Positions 1-7,488 are shown, counted from the first letter of the stretch. The stretch is DNA of 8,127 nt from Planctomycetaceae bacterium UBA6172 (GCA_002422955.1 DITY01000024.1:6852-14978), one strand, 5' to 3'. Numbers and translations: made by a program. The notes: a model not told the origin generated them from the sequence alone.

Positions 1-708
1 CCCGACCAGCCAAGGCTCACCCGCCTTATCGCCGATGACCCGTACCTCGCCACCGATCTCGACGAACGCATGCTTCACTCCCCAGCCCGCCAACAGCGCG
101 ATCAATCGATCGACGCCATGCCCCTTGGCGATCGCCGATAGGTCGATCGAGATCTCGGGACGCGCTTTGCGGATGGCCGGTGGCTGATCGCGAACGCTGA
201 GGTGCTGCGAGCCGACCCGCTGCAGCAACTCGGCAAGCCGCTCGGGGGTGGGCGGCGTTTGCGTTCGCTTCCCAGGCCCGAAACTCCAGGCTTCGACGAG
301 CGGCGCGACGGTGATCTCGAACGCCCCGTCGCTGAGCCGATGAATCTCCAACGACTTGGCAACCACCAGCGCGGTCTCGGGACTGACGTCGAACCAATCC
401 GTCGAGTCCGACGCGTTGAAGCGGCTGACTTCGGACGATTCGAGGTAGGTCGACATTTGGTCGTTGACCCGGCGCAACTCCCGATCGATCTGCTCCTTCC
501 AATCCTCCGGCAGGGTGGATGGCGGATCGAAGAGTTTGACCATGTAGGCGGTGCCCATAGTCGGGCCGTAGGACTCGAGCAGGGGGGGCGCGGCGTCGGC
601 GACCACGCTCAACGAGGCCAGCGTAACGACCAGCCAGGGAACCCGACGGGAAAGCGGCAGTAGAAAAGTCGCCAGGACGCGATGGCAAAGACCGGCCACG
701 GATCGCAC
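1..708 (-). CDS. apbE: FAD:protein FMN transferase (ApbE family), exported, 3' end cut by the window edge
   Basis: ApbE enzymes move FMN from FAD onto a threonine of target proteins such as NqrB, NqrC or RnfG/RnfD, on the outer face of the cytoplasmic membrane. The frame is open from the left edge, and 236 residues are visible. Residues 1-39 look like a signal peptide: an arginine pair, then the hydrophobic stretch VPWLVVTLASLSVV, then ADA before the mature part. Family landmarks follow in order: the GPTMGTAY entry motif (48-55), SDGAFEITVAPLVEAWSFG (126-144), and the flavin/Mg-binding core DLSAIAKGHGVD (189-200) followed by VEIGGEVR. The C-terminal portion lies outside the window. No ATG occurs between the last upstream stop and the signal peptide, so I chose GTG at 708; GTG at 699 is equally possible. 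There is no clear Shine-Dalgarno. It is divergent from the polyprenyl synthase gene. The family call is firm; the start is uncertain. Confidence 0.9.
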   Translation of the reverse strand, partial: MRSVAGLCHRVLATFLLPLSRRVPWLVVTLASLSVVADAAPPLLESYGPTMGTAYMVKLFDPPSTLPEDWKEQIDRELRRVNDQMSTYLESSEVSRFNASDSTDWFDVSPETALVVAKSLEIHRLSDGAFEITVAPLVEAWSFGPGKRTQTPPTPERLAELLQRVGSQHLSVRDQPPAIRKARPEISIDLSAIAKGHGVDRLIALLAGWGVKHAFVEIGGEVRVIGDKAGEPWLVG

Positions 709-1040
709 TCGGGTTGAAGGTTGGGGTCAGCGGCCTCACCGCACGCCCCCCACGGAGATCGAAGCCGGTTCATTCTAGACCAGTGAACACGATCGCCCAG
801 CGGGCCACCCAGATGGGGGCCAAGATTTGGGTGACGGGCGGCCCTCGCGATTGTCGGTTACTCCGCCCCCGAATTCTGCGGTTAATCGAAGCACGGTACA
901 GGGTGGCTACGGCTACCCGCCCCGCGGCCTCTCGCCGACCCGCCCCCGGGCGAGCAACTCGAGCCGGGCCGAAGGGTAGCCGTGGGTCATCGATCAGGTA
1001 CAGGAAATCCGGCCGGCCGACCGGCGGAAAGCGAACCATC
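709..1040. other. Divergent intergenic region between apbE and the polyprenyl synthase
   Basis: About 330 bases without a recognisable gene. It should hold the promoters of both divergent genes, but I see no convincing -35/-10 pair for either. The plus-strand frame stays open through here into the polyprenyl synthase. Its translation is arginine-rich and unlike the family, so I treat it as non-coding. The one clear structure is the inverted repeat described separately at 909-983. Confidence 0.6.
909..983. repeat. Inverted repeat, two 10-bp perfect arms, between divergent genes
   Basis: ACGGCTACCC at 909-918 is the exact reverse complement of GGGTAGCCGT at 974-983. The 55 bases between them are very GC-rich. 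The left arm is preceded by a tandem GGCTAC (905-910 and 911-916). It could be a cruciform, an mRNA leader hairpin, a binding site, or a copy of a dispersed genomic repeat. The sequence alone does not choose between these. Confidence 0.45.
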
Positions 1041-2120
1041 ATGAAGACGGCAATCTCCTCGCCAGACAGCCTTGTTGATTCGAGGCCGATTACTCGCGCG
1101 GCGACTTCGGGCGTGACTCCGGTTGCCGAAGGCGGGTTATCGAGCGAATGGGCGAGCCGTGTGTACGGACCGATCCTGGACCAGCTGCCGCGAGTCGAGC
1201 AGCGGTTGCAGGTTGAGTTGCAAAGCCGCTACGAGTCGCTCGCCCCGTTGCTCCGACACGGCATGCAGTTGGGCGGAAAACGCTTGCGACCGGCGTTGGT
1301 GCTGCTGTCGGGGGCCGCGGTCGATCCGAGCCGTGTCGGCGATGACCACGTGTTGCTCGGGGTCGTCCTGGAGATGGTCCACACCGCGACGCTGATCCAC
1401 GATGACGTGTTGGATGCGGCCGAGCGGCGGCGTCGCTTCCCCACGATCCATTCGCTGTGGGGCGAACATGCCGCGATCCTGCTCGGTGATTACCTGTTCT
1501 CGCAAGCCTTCCGGCTGTCGGCCACACTGCGTTCGACCCAAGCTTGCCAGTGGATCGGCGAGTCGGCGCGGCGGGTCTGCGAGGGTGAACTGCGGCAGGT
1601 CTTGGCCCGCGACGCGACCGATTTGGACGAGTCGACCTATGTGGAGATGATCCGCGGCAAGACGGCCGAACTTTGCGGTGTCGCCTGCCGCTTGGGGAGC
1701 CGTTATGCCGGGGCAGCCCCCAAAACCGCCAACCGCCTGCAGGACTACGGCGAATCACTGGGGGTCGCGTTCCAGATCGCGGACGATTATCTCGACCTGT
1801 GGGGCGATGAACAGGTCGTCGGGAAAACGCTCGGCTCGGACCTCCGTCAGGGCAAATGGACCCTGCCGATCTTGCGACTGCTGCAGACCACGCCCCGCGG
1901 TGAGCAAGGGCGATTGCGGCAGATCCTCACCGGGCCAGCCGACGAGCGACTGGCGGAACTGATGCCGCTGTTGGTCAAGAGCGACGCGAAGAGCTACACG
2001 CGGCAGATGGCGGAATCGTTCCGCGACCGCGCCTGCCGGGCGCTGGAATCGCTCGCGGACAGCCCGGCCAAACAGTCACTCCAGGCGTTGGCGACGTTCT
2101 CGATCCAGCGAAGCTTTTGA
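1041..2120 (+). CDS. ispB: Long-chain trans-polyprenyl diphosphate synthase (octaprenyl/heptaprenyl type)
   Basis: It adds isopentenyl diphosphate units to an allylic primer, giving the long prenyl chain of quinones or related lipids. The predicted protein has 359 residues. GGKRLRP (78-84) binds substrate. The first aspartate-rich motif is HDDVLD (D121, D122, D125) and the second is DDYLD (D248, D249, D252). RGKTAEL (206-211) and VGKTLGSDLRQGK (260-272) supply the conserved lysines. Small residues (TAT) just before the first aspartate motif fit long-chain enzymes rather than farnesyl synthases. Exact chain length cannot be read, so the symbol is approximate; hepT is an alternative. ATG 1041 is the only sensible start, with a weak GGAAAG about 9 nt upstream. 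The first 35 or so residues extend beyond the usual family N-terminus. The gene stands alone, divergent from apbE, which may also serve the respiratory chain (inference). Confidence 0.9.
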   Translation: MKTAISSPDSLVDSRPITRAATSGVTPVAEGGLSSEWASRVYGPILDQLPRVEQRLQVELQSRYESLAPLLRHGMQLGGKRLRPALVLLSGAAVDPSRVGDDHVLLGVVLEMVHTATLIHDDVLDAAERRRRFPTIHSLWGEHAAILLGDYLFSQAFRLSATLRSTQACQWIGESARRVCEGELRQVLARDATDLDESTYVEMIRGKTAELCGVACRLGSRYAGAAPKTANRLQDYGESLGVAFQIADDYLDLWGDEQVVGKTLGSDLRQGKWTLPILRLLQTTPRGEQGRLRQILTGPADERLAELMPLLVKSDAKSYTRQMAESFRDRACRALESLADSPAKQSLQALATFSIQRSF

Positions 2121-2189
2121 TCCCGCGGTTCGGATCGCAATGGCCCGGCTGGGAAAGATTCGACGGGAAGATAACGCTCCGATACCCCC

Positions 2190-2205
2190 GGCGATAAAAA
2201 TCGCC
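2190..2205 (+). terminator. Short perfect hairpin downstream of the polyprenyl synthase
   Basis: GGCGAT (2190-2195) pairs perfectly with ATCGCC (2200-2205) around an AAAA loop, about 70 bases after the synthase stop. The following bases, TATACTTTC, are T-rich but not a true T-tract, so this is at best a weak terminator. TATACT (2206-2211) also resembles a -10 box for the helicase, but I find no matching -35 element at the right distance. Confidence 0.3.
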
Positions 2206-2329
2206 TATACTTTCGGGCAGTGTATCGGCCAGAACAGATAGAAACGAATCGTCGCACGCTCGGTTGCAGGCTGCCGCTGCCGGCTCAATTGCCTCGGCGC
2301 GGCACCCGACTTGAGCGTCCGACCCCAGC

Positions 2330-2349
2330 CCGCGGGATTGGCCCCGCGG
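2330..2349 (+). other. GC hairpin in the leader of the DEAD-box helicase gene
   Basis: CCGCGGG (2330-2336) pairs with CCCGCGG (2343-2349) around a 6-base loop, a perfect 7-bp stem ending 34 bases before the helicase ATG. It is not followed by a T-tract. RNA helicase genes are sometimes controlled through structured leaders; whether that happens here is a guess. Confidence 0.3.
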
Positions 2350-2383
2350 CTTTAGCAAGTCAACCACGGAATTTCCCCAGTTA

Positions 2384-3670
2384 ATGGATACCCCGATCGT
2401 ACCCGTTCCGAAGCTCTTTTCGGAACTCGACCTCTCCCCAACCACGCTGCGAGCGCTCGAAAGGGTCGGCTTCAAACACGCCACCCCGATCCAATCCGGC
2501 CTGATCCCGTTAGCCCTCGAAGGCCACGACGTGATCGGCCAAGCCCGCACCGGAACCGGCAAAACCGCCGCCTTTTCGATCCCGATCCTCGAGCAGTTGG
2601 CGTCGCTGGAAGAGGTTCGCGACCCGCAGGCTCTGATCATCGTGCCGACCCGCGAATTGGCGGACCAGGTCGGTCGAGAAGCCGAGCGTTTGGCCTATGG
2701 CCTGCCGACTGAAATCGCGGTGCTGGCCGGCGGCAAGAACATGACCGGCCAACTCCGGCAGTTGCAAAATGGGGTCCAGGTCGTCGTCGGCACCCCCGGC
2801 CGGATGCACGATCACTTGCAGCGCGGGACGCTCCGTACCGGTTCCGTCTGGTGCGTCGTTTTGGACGAAGCAGACCGGATGCTCGATATCGGCTTCCGGC
2901 CCCAAATCGAACGGATCCTGCGGCGTTGTCCTAAGGATCGTCAGACGCTGTTGCTCTCCGCGACCCTGCCACCGACGGTGCGGCGGCTCGCGGAGTCGTA
3001 CATGCACCATCCGCTCGTCGTCGACTGCAGCACCAACGCGATGGCGGTCGAAACGATCGAACAGCGCTACTTCACCGTCGATCCCGATCGGAAATTGGAA
3101 TTGCTCGTCCGCTTGCTGCAGCGTGAACAACCCGAGCAGGCGATCGTGTTCTGTCGCACCCGCAGGGGAACCGACAAGTTGGAACGGAAGCTGGCCCATG
3201 ATTTTCCGGGGACCGGTTGCATGCACGGCGACATGGCGCAGCGAGATCGCGACCGCGTGCTGCAGAAGCTCCGCGAGGGCAAACTGAAGATCCTCGTCGC
3301 CACCGACGTGGTCGGCCGCGGCATCGACATCAGCACGATCTCGCACATCATCAATTTCGATGTCCCCCAGGATTGTGACGACTACGTTCACCGTGTCGGC
3401 CGTACCGGGCGGATGGGCCGCGACGGGATCGCCTTCACCTTCGTCTCGCAGGGCGAAGGGGATATCCTGACGGCGATCGAACAGCGGATCAATCGCGAAT
3501 TGCTGCGGGATTCGCTCGAAGGTTTCGAGCCCACCGAAACGGCGCCGTCCCGCGCCGCGGTCGAGGCCGCGGAGGCCCGCGCCGCCGAAGCCGCCTCCTT
3601 GTCCGATCCGGTCGTCATTCCCCGACGGCTCAATCCGATGAACCGGCCCTCGAGTCGCCGCCGCCGGTAA
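2384..3670 (+). CDS. DEAD-box ATP-dependent RNA helicase
   Basis: An ATP-driven RNA remodelling enzyme, typically acting in mRNA decay, ribosome assembly or cold adaptation. All hallmark motifs are present in the 428-residue protein. F12 and Q37 form the Q motif. Walker A is ARTGTGKT (54-61), motif Ia is PTREL (88-92), motif Ib is TPGR (137-140), DEAD is at 161-164 and SAT at 192-194. The second RecA lobe carries VATDVVGRGID (305-315) and HRVGRTGR (336-343). The two-lobed core ends near residue 378. A short tail follows, first alanine- and glutamate-rich (about 389-404), then ending in SSRRRR, which probably contacts RNA. It resembles CshA and RhlE subfamilies; no auxiliary RNA-binding domain is present, so I give no symbol. 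ATG 2384 starts just before the Q motif. The Shine-Dalgarno is poor. It appears monocistronic. Confidence 0.95.
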   Translation: MDTPIVPVPKLFSELDLSPTTLRALERVGFKHATPIQSGLIPLALEGHDVIGQARTGTGKTAAFSIPILEQLASLEEVRDPQALIIVPTRELADQVGREAERLAYGLPTEIAVLAGGKNMTGQLRQLQNGVQVVVGTPGRMHDHLQRGTLRTGSVWCVVLDEADRMLDIGFRPQIERILRRCPKDRQTLLLSATLPPTVRRLAESYMHHPLVVDCSTNAMAVETIEQRYFTVDPDRKLELLVRLLQREQPEQAIVFCRTRRGTDKLERKLAHDFPGTGCMHGDMAQRDRDRVLQKLREGKLKILVATDVVGRGIDISTISHIINFDVPQDCDDYVHRVGRTGRMGRDGIAFTFVSQGEGDILTAIEQRINRELLRDSLEGFEPTETAPSRAAVEAAEARAAEAASLSDPVVIPRRLNPMNRPSSRRRR

Positions 3671-3783
3671 GCCCGTAGCCGGGAAAGCCGTCCGCAACCC
3701 GTAGACGCAACCCGCCCGCGGCGAACTTGTCGGCGAAGAACGGTTTCGCGGAGAACCGGACGACGCGATTTCTTTGACTACAC

Positions 3784-3799
3784 CCGTCGCTGGCGACGG
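3784..3799. other. Perfect hairpin upstream of the SMP-30 gene
   Basis: CCGTCGC (3784-3790) and GCGACGG (3793-3799) are exact reverse complements separated by only two bases; as RNA this is a 6-bp stem with a CTGG loop. It lies 114 bases after the helicase stop and is followed by ATTAAACT rather than a T-tract. A TTGACT (3774-3779), resembling a -35 box, sits just upstream, but no good -10 follows at normal spacing. It could be a weak terminator or a leader element. Confidence 0.35.
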
Positions 3800-3805
3800 A
3801 TTAAA

Positions 3806-3835
3806 CTGCAAGGGTGGAGTCAACTCCCGTTGCAG
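3806..3835 (+). other. Second, interrupted hairpin upstream of the SMP-30 gene
   Basis: CTGCAA (3806-3811) pairs with TTGCAG (3830-3835). Inside it GGAG (3816-3819) pairs with CTCC (3824-3827) around a TCAA loop, with a small asymmetric internal loop between the two helices. It covers the TTG at 3830 that would be the most upstream possible start of the next gene, which argues weakly against that start. Confidence 0.35.
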
Positions 3836-3886
3836 ACGGCGTTGCCCAGCCAACTGCCCTCCCTTCCTCCTCCTGAGATTCTCGCC

Positions 3887-4972
3887 GTGAAACAACTCCT
3901 CCCATTTCCCGCGGCCGAATGCGCCCTGGCCAACGCCTCGATCGCGATCGTTGGTCGGGGTCGTGCATGGGCGCGGACATCCTCCTGGGTCGTCGCCGCC
4001 TTGGTCGCCATGATCACCACCGCCCCCCTTTCCAGTAGCCATGCCGAGACGATCGGCAGGATCGAAAAGCTCGACCCCGCCTTCGATGCCCTGGTCGCGG
4101 CCGACGCCAAGATCGAAGTCCTCGCTTCGGGCTTCACCTGGACCGAAGGCCCGGTCTGGGTCGAGGACGAACAGGGCGGCCACCTGCTGTTCACCGACAT
4201 CCCGCGAAACAGCATCTTCCGTTGGACGCCGGCCCGCGGCATCGAACTGTTCATGCACCCCAGCGGCTACACCGGGATCAGCTTCTACGGTTTGGAACCC
4301 GGCGCGAACGGTTTGGCGATGGACCCCCAAGGGCGATTGGTCGCGTGCGAACATGGTGACCGACGCGTCTCGGTACTGACCGCCGGCGGTGGAAAAATGA
4401 CCCTCGTCGACAACTTCGAAGGGAAGCGGCTGAACAGCCCGAACGATCTCTGCTTCGATGCCGCCGGTGCGATCTACTTCACCGATCCGCCTTATGGGTT
4501 GCCGCAACGAGCCGATGACCCGCGTCGCGAACTCGATTTCTGCGGCGTCTTCCGCCTCGATCCGGATCGCAAGCTGACGCTGCTGACCAAACAGTTGGCC
4601 CGCCCCAACGGGATCGGCCTGTCGCCCGACCAGAAAACGCTCTACGTCGCGCAGAGCGACCCCGAGCTGCCGATCTGGATGGCCTTCCCGATCAACGACG
4701 ACAAGACCTTGGGCGAGGGCAAAACCCTGTACAATGCCAAGGCGGCGATGAGCGAGTTCCCGGGCCTGCCCGACGGCTTGGTCGTCAACAAGAGCGGCAC
4801 GATTTTCGGCAGCGGCCCCGGCGGAGTGTACGTGCTCGACCCCGCAGGGAAATTGCTCGGTCGGATCCTCACCGGAGGCCGTTGCAGCAATTGCACCCTG
4901 TCGGCCGACGGCCGCTGGTTGTACATCACCGCCGACAGCCAACTCTGCCGGATCGCGGTCAACCAACCGTAA
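3887..4972 (+). CDS. Exported SMP-30/gluconolactonase/LRE-family beta-propeller protein
   Basis: Members are six-bladed propellers holding a divalent metal and commonly hydrolyse sugar lactones or related esters; the substrate here is unknown. From GTG 3887 the protein has 361 residues. A signal peptide with a long basic N-region is visible: AWARTSS, then the hydrophobic WVVAALVAMITTAPL, then SSSHA ending near residue 53. Probable metal ligands match the family: E87 in TEGP, N186 in SPND, N241 in RPNG and D296 in LPDGL. Typical blade motifs include LLFTDIP (100-106), VACEHGDRR (152-160) and IYFTDPPYG (196-204). Cysteines 333 and 336 form a CSNC pair. The start is uncertain: TTG 3830 would add 19 proline-rich residues, and neither start has a Shine-Dalgarno. 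Such exported sugar hydrolases are abundant in planctomycetes. Neighbouring genes do not indicate a pathway. Confidence 0.85.
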   Translation: MKQLLPFPAAECALANASIAIVGRGRAWARTSSWVVAALVAMITTAPLSSSHAETIGRIEKLDPAFDALVAADAKIEVLASGFTWTEGPVWVEDEQGGHLLFTDIPRNSIFRWTPARGIELFMHPSGYTGISFYGLEPGANGLAMDPQGRLVACEHGDRRVSVLTAGGGKMTLVDNFEGKRLNSPNDLCFDAAGAIYFTDPPYGLPQRADDPRRELDFCGVFRLDPDRKLTLLTKQLARPNGIGLSPDQKTLYVAQSDPELPIWMAFPINDDKTLGEGKTLYNAKAAMSEFPGLPDGLVVNKSGTIFGSGPGGVYVLDPAGKLLGRILTGGRCSNCTLSADGRWLYITADSQLCRIAVNQP

Positions 4973-5024
4973 CGCGAAGGCCGCGTTTCAAACCTCATCC
5001 GCTTCCCGTTCCTCACCGATCAGC

Positions 5025-5030
5025 AGGAGA
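5025..5030 (+). promoter_or_regulatory. Shine-Dalgarno supporting the GTG start of hflX
   Basis: AGGAGA lies 13 bases before GTG 5044. The spacing is somewhat long, but it is the only purine-rich element near the point where homology to HflX begins. Confidence 0.45.
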
Positions 5031-5043
5031 CTCTCCCCCAACC

Positions 5044-6420
5044 GTGCGTGAACCAAACAGGCTCGAGAGCGTCGCGAGCGAGAAGAGCATTCTCGCTCGC
5101 TTGGTCTTTTCCGACGCCCCCGATGAGGAGGACCCGCTGGAGGAGATTTACCGGTTGGCGACGACGGCGGGCACCGAAGTCGTAGAGGAATTGGTGCAAA
5201 AGCGGTCGCATCCCGACAAGACGACGCTGTTGGGCAAAGGGAAGGTTGCGGAACTAAAAGAGATGGTGGAGCAGACTTCCGCCGATCTCGTGATTTTCGA
5301 CAATGACCTAACCCCCGCTCAGACTCGTAACCTGGAACAGGCGCTCGACGTCAAGGTCATCGATCGCACGGCATTGATCCTCGACATTTTTGCCGCCGGT
5401 GCCCGCACGCACGAGGCCCGCCTGGCGGTCGAATTGGCGCAGCTCGAGTATTCCCTGCCGCGGCTGAAGCGGATGTGGACCCACCTGTCGCGGCAAAAGA
5501 TGGGTGTCGGTGCCCGCGGCCCGGGTGAAAAACAGCTGGAAACCGACCGCCGTCTGGCGCTGAAGCGGATTCATGACCTGAAGTTGGAATTGACCAAGGT
5601 CGAAAGCCGTCGCGAACGGCAGGTGGCTTCCCGCGATGGAATCGCGACCGTTTCGCTGGTCGGCTACACGAATGCCGGCAAGAGCACGTTGATGAACGCG
5701 CTGACCGACGCCGGCGTCGAAGCGGCCGATCGCCTGTTCGCCACACTCGACACCCGGACCCGCCGCTGGGAATTGAAGGGCTACGGGATGGTGCTGCTCA
5801 GCGATACGGTCGGGTTCATCCGCGACCTACCCCACTCGTTGGTCGCGAGTTTCAAATCGACACTCGAGGAAACCCGGCAGGCCGAACTGCTGCTGCACAT
5901 CGCTGACGCCTCCAGCCCGGCGGTCTTCGATCAGATCGCCGCGGTTTACAAGGTCCTGCGCGAAATCGGTGTTGAGGAAAAAGACACGCTGCTGGTGCTC
6001 AACAAAATCGACGCGATCAAGTCGCCCGCGGTTCTCAATCAGGTCCTCGATCGCTACCCCCACGCGATCCCCGTCAGCGCGATCAGCGGCAAGGGGCTGG
6101 AAATCCTGGCCGAGGCGGTGGGCCGCGCTCTAGGCGAAAACTTCCTCGACCTGGAAGTCGACGTGGCAGCGGCCGACGGCAAACTGTTGGCTCACCTGGC
6201 CTCGCAAGGCGAGATCTTGTCTCGCACCTACACCGATTCCGGCGTCACCCTCCACCTCCGGATTCCCGCCGCCGCTTACGGCATGGTCCGCGAACGTGCG
6301 CTGGCGATCCGCAAGGTGCTCCCATCACCGCTGGGCGTCGAGCCGCAAATTGAGAACGGGCCAGTTGCGGAGCCGCACGTGTTGGCCGATCCGGCCGACC
6401 CCACGGGCGAGGTCGCTTAG
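5044..6420 (+). CDS. hflX: Ribosome-associated GTPase HflX
   Basis: HflX binds the 50S subunit and splits stalled or heat-damaged ribosomes using GTP. The 458-residue protein shows an N-terminal nucleotide-binding-like domain, then the glycine-rich linker GARGPGEKQLE (156-166), followed by a helical segment. The G domain follows: P-loop GYTNAGKST (207-215), switch threonine T234 in LFATLDT, DTVGF (254-258), NKID (320-323) and SAISGKG (345-351). A C-terminal domain of about 85 residues ends in an acidic, proline-containing tail. GTG 5044 gives the expected N-terminus. The frame is open back to 4882, but that extension overlaps the SMP-30 gene and is low-complexity, so I rejected it. The next gene starts 2 bases after the stop, which implies co-transcription. 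Length and motifs are complete, and I see nothing missing. Confidence 0.95.
   Translation: MREPNRLESVASEKSILARLVFSDAPDEEDPLEEIYRLATTAGTEVVEELVQKRSHPDKTTLLGKGKVAELKEMVEQTSADLVIFDNDLTPAQTRNLEQALDVKVIDRTALILDIFAAGARTHEARLAVELAQLEYSLPRLKRMWTHLSRQKMGVGARGPGEKQLETDRRLALKRIHDLKLELTKVESRRERQVASRDGIATVSLVGYTNAGKSTLMNALTDAGVEAADRLFATLDTRTRRWELKGYGMVLLSDTVGFIRDLPHSLVASFKSTLEETRQAELLLHIADASSPAVFDQIAAVYKVLREIGVEEKDTLLVLNKIDAIKSPAVLNQVLDRYPHAIPVSAISGKGLEILAEAVGRALGENFLDLEVDVAAADGKLLAHLASQGEILSRTYTDSGVTLHLRIPAAAYGMVRERALAIRKVLPSPLGVEPQIENGPVAEPHVLADPADPTGEVA
6409..6412 (+). promoter_or_regulatory. Shine-Dalgarno of the short-chain dehydrogenase inside the end of hflX
   Basis: GAGG lies 10 bases before GTG 6423, within the last codons of hflX. 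It supports the GTG start and translation linked to the upstream gene. Confidence 0.4.
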
Positions 6421-6422
6421 CC

Positions 6423-7247
6423 GTGGCGCGATTCGACCCCGCCGGCGCGACCGCGATCCTGACGGGAGCCTCGAGTGGGATCGGTCGCGAATTGGCCGCG
6501 CTGCTGGTCGCGCGAGGCACCCGCGTCATCGCCAATGCGAGGCGGGAAGATCGACTGCGAGACCTACGCGACCAGCTCTCACGTGAGTCGCCAGACAGCC
6601 CGCAACTGGAACTGGTCGCCGGCGACATCACCGATCCGAGCGTCCGCCAACGGCTGATCGATCACGCTCAGCGGCTCGGCGCAGGCCGCCTCGACCTGCT
6701 GGTCAACAACGCCGGCATCGGCGGCATCGGTCCGTTCGAATCGGCCAGCCCCGAACGGTTGCGACGGATCATGGAAGTGAACTTCTTCGCCCCCGCCGAG
6801 CTGACCCGGTCCGCCATTCCGTTGCTGAAACAGGGCCGCAGCCCCGTGATTTGCAACATCAGCAGCGTGCTGGGACATCGCGCCGTGCCGAATAAAAGCG
6901 AGTACTGCGCGAGCAAGTTCGCGCTGCACGGTTGGTCCGACTCGCTCCGCGCCGAACTTTACCCCAGCCAGATCCAAGTAACGCTGGTCAGCCCTAGCAC
7001 CACCGCCAGCGAGTTCTTCGATGCCGTGATCGAAACCGAGGCGACGGCCAAGTCACCCAGTCTGGGGAGCTGGACACCCGCGCGAGTGGCGCGGGCCGCG
7101 CTGTCCGCGATCCTGGCCCGCAGAAGCGAGGTGATCCTCAGCCTGGGCGGCAAGGCTCTGGTCTATGCCGATCGACTCTCGCCGCCCCTGATGAACTTCG
7201 CCGTGGCCGAGCGTGGCAAGCCAAGTCACAACGAATCGACGGCCTGA
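6423..7247 (+). CDS. Short-chain dehydrogenase/reductase (classical SDR)
   Basis: A cytosolic NAD(P)-dependent oxidoreductase of 274 residues; the substrate is unknown. The Rossmann glycine motif TGASSGIG is at 14-21. R40 and R41 after the second strand suggest NADP preference (inference). GDIT (68-71) contacts the adenine, NNAG is at 95-98 and N120 is the structural catalytic asparagine. The active site is S148 in NISSVLG, Y161 and K165 in YCASK. The C-terminal part after 195 is the variable substrate-binding region and resembles general SDRs annotated as acyl- or 3-oxoacyl-reductases. There is no membrane segment. It starts with GTG 2 bases after hflX, so the two are probably one transcript. 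No functional link between an SDR and HflX is established. Confidence 0.92.
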   Translation: MARFDPAGATAILTGASSGIGRELAALLVARGTRVIANARREDRLRDLRDQLSRESPDSPQLELVAGDITDPSVRQRLIDHAQRLGAGRLDLLVNNAGIGGIGPFESASPERLRRIMEVNFFAPAELTRSAIPLLKQGRSPVICNISSVLGHRAVPNKSEYCASKFALHGWSDSLRAELYPSQIQVTLVSPSTTASEFFDAVIETEATAKSPSLGSWTPARVARAALSAILARRSEVILSLGGKALVYADRLSPPLMNFAVAERGKPSHNESTA

Positions 7248-7268
7248 CGCGCCGGCGGCATCCCACAT

Positions 7269-7284
7269 CGCCAGGGTGCTGGCG
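7269..7284 (+). terminator. Candidate terminator hairpin after the hflX-SDR pair
   Basis: CGCCAG (7269-7274) and CTGGCG (7279-7284) form a perfect 6-bp stem with a GGTG loop, starting 22 bases after the dehydrogenase stop. There is no T-tract, so it could instead be an mRNA 3'-end-protecting structure. Confidence 0.35.
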
Positions 7285-7459
7285 CAGGATGACCGATCCG
7301 CCGTCAGCTAGACGGTCGCGTGGTGACATCGGTTGCCAGGGAATCGACGACCCAGACCGAGAGGAACAGCGGCTCCCTGGCCGGTGACATCTCCGGGAGC
7401 ACCTTCGCCGGGTAACGCAGTGCCGAGGCCGAACGCTGGGGGTGCGCGGTCAGCGTTGC

Positions 7460-7488
7460 TGGACACGCCCACAACCGGAAGTTACATT
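7460..7488 (+). promoter_or_regulatory. Candidate sigma-70 promoter of the small toxin-antitoxin-like operon
   Basis: TGGACA (7460-7465) matches the -35 consensus at five of six positions. It is followed after exactly 17 bases by TACATT (7483-7488), four of six for -10. Transcription would begin around 7495, just after the upstream in-frame ATG at 7492. That supports the start at 7513 for the first gene and a very short leader. Confidence 0.5.

Noticed and set aside
26..739. Minus-strand open frame of 237 codons starting with ATG
   Set aside because: It is arginine-rich without family motifs; the neighbouring minus frame encodes an unmistakable ApbE protein over the same bases.
714..1040. 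109-codon N-terminal extension of the polyprenyl synthase frame
   Set aside because: The translation is arginine- and proline-rich, unlike the family, and reaches into the opposite strand's apbE promoter region; ATG 1041 is a better start.
3774..3807. TTGACT followed by TTAAACT as a promoter for the SMP-30 gene
   Set aside because: The spacing is over 20 bases and the -10 match is weak, so it is not reported as a promoter feature.
2510..4966. Very long minus-strand open frame, 818 codons, opposite the helicase and the SMP-30 gene
   Set aside because: It runs antisense to two well-supported genes, has no recognisable domain, and such frames are expected from GC-rich codon use.
4882..5043. 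54-codon upstream extension of hflX
   Set aside because: It overlaps the end of the SMP-30 gene in another frame and looks low-complexity; GTG 5044 with AGGAGA upstream gives the normal HflX N-terminus.
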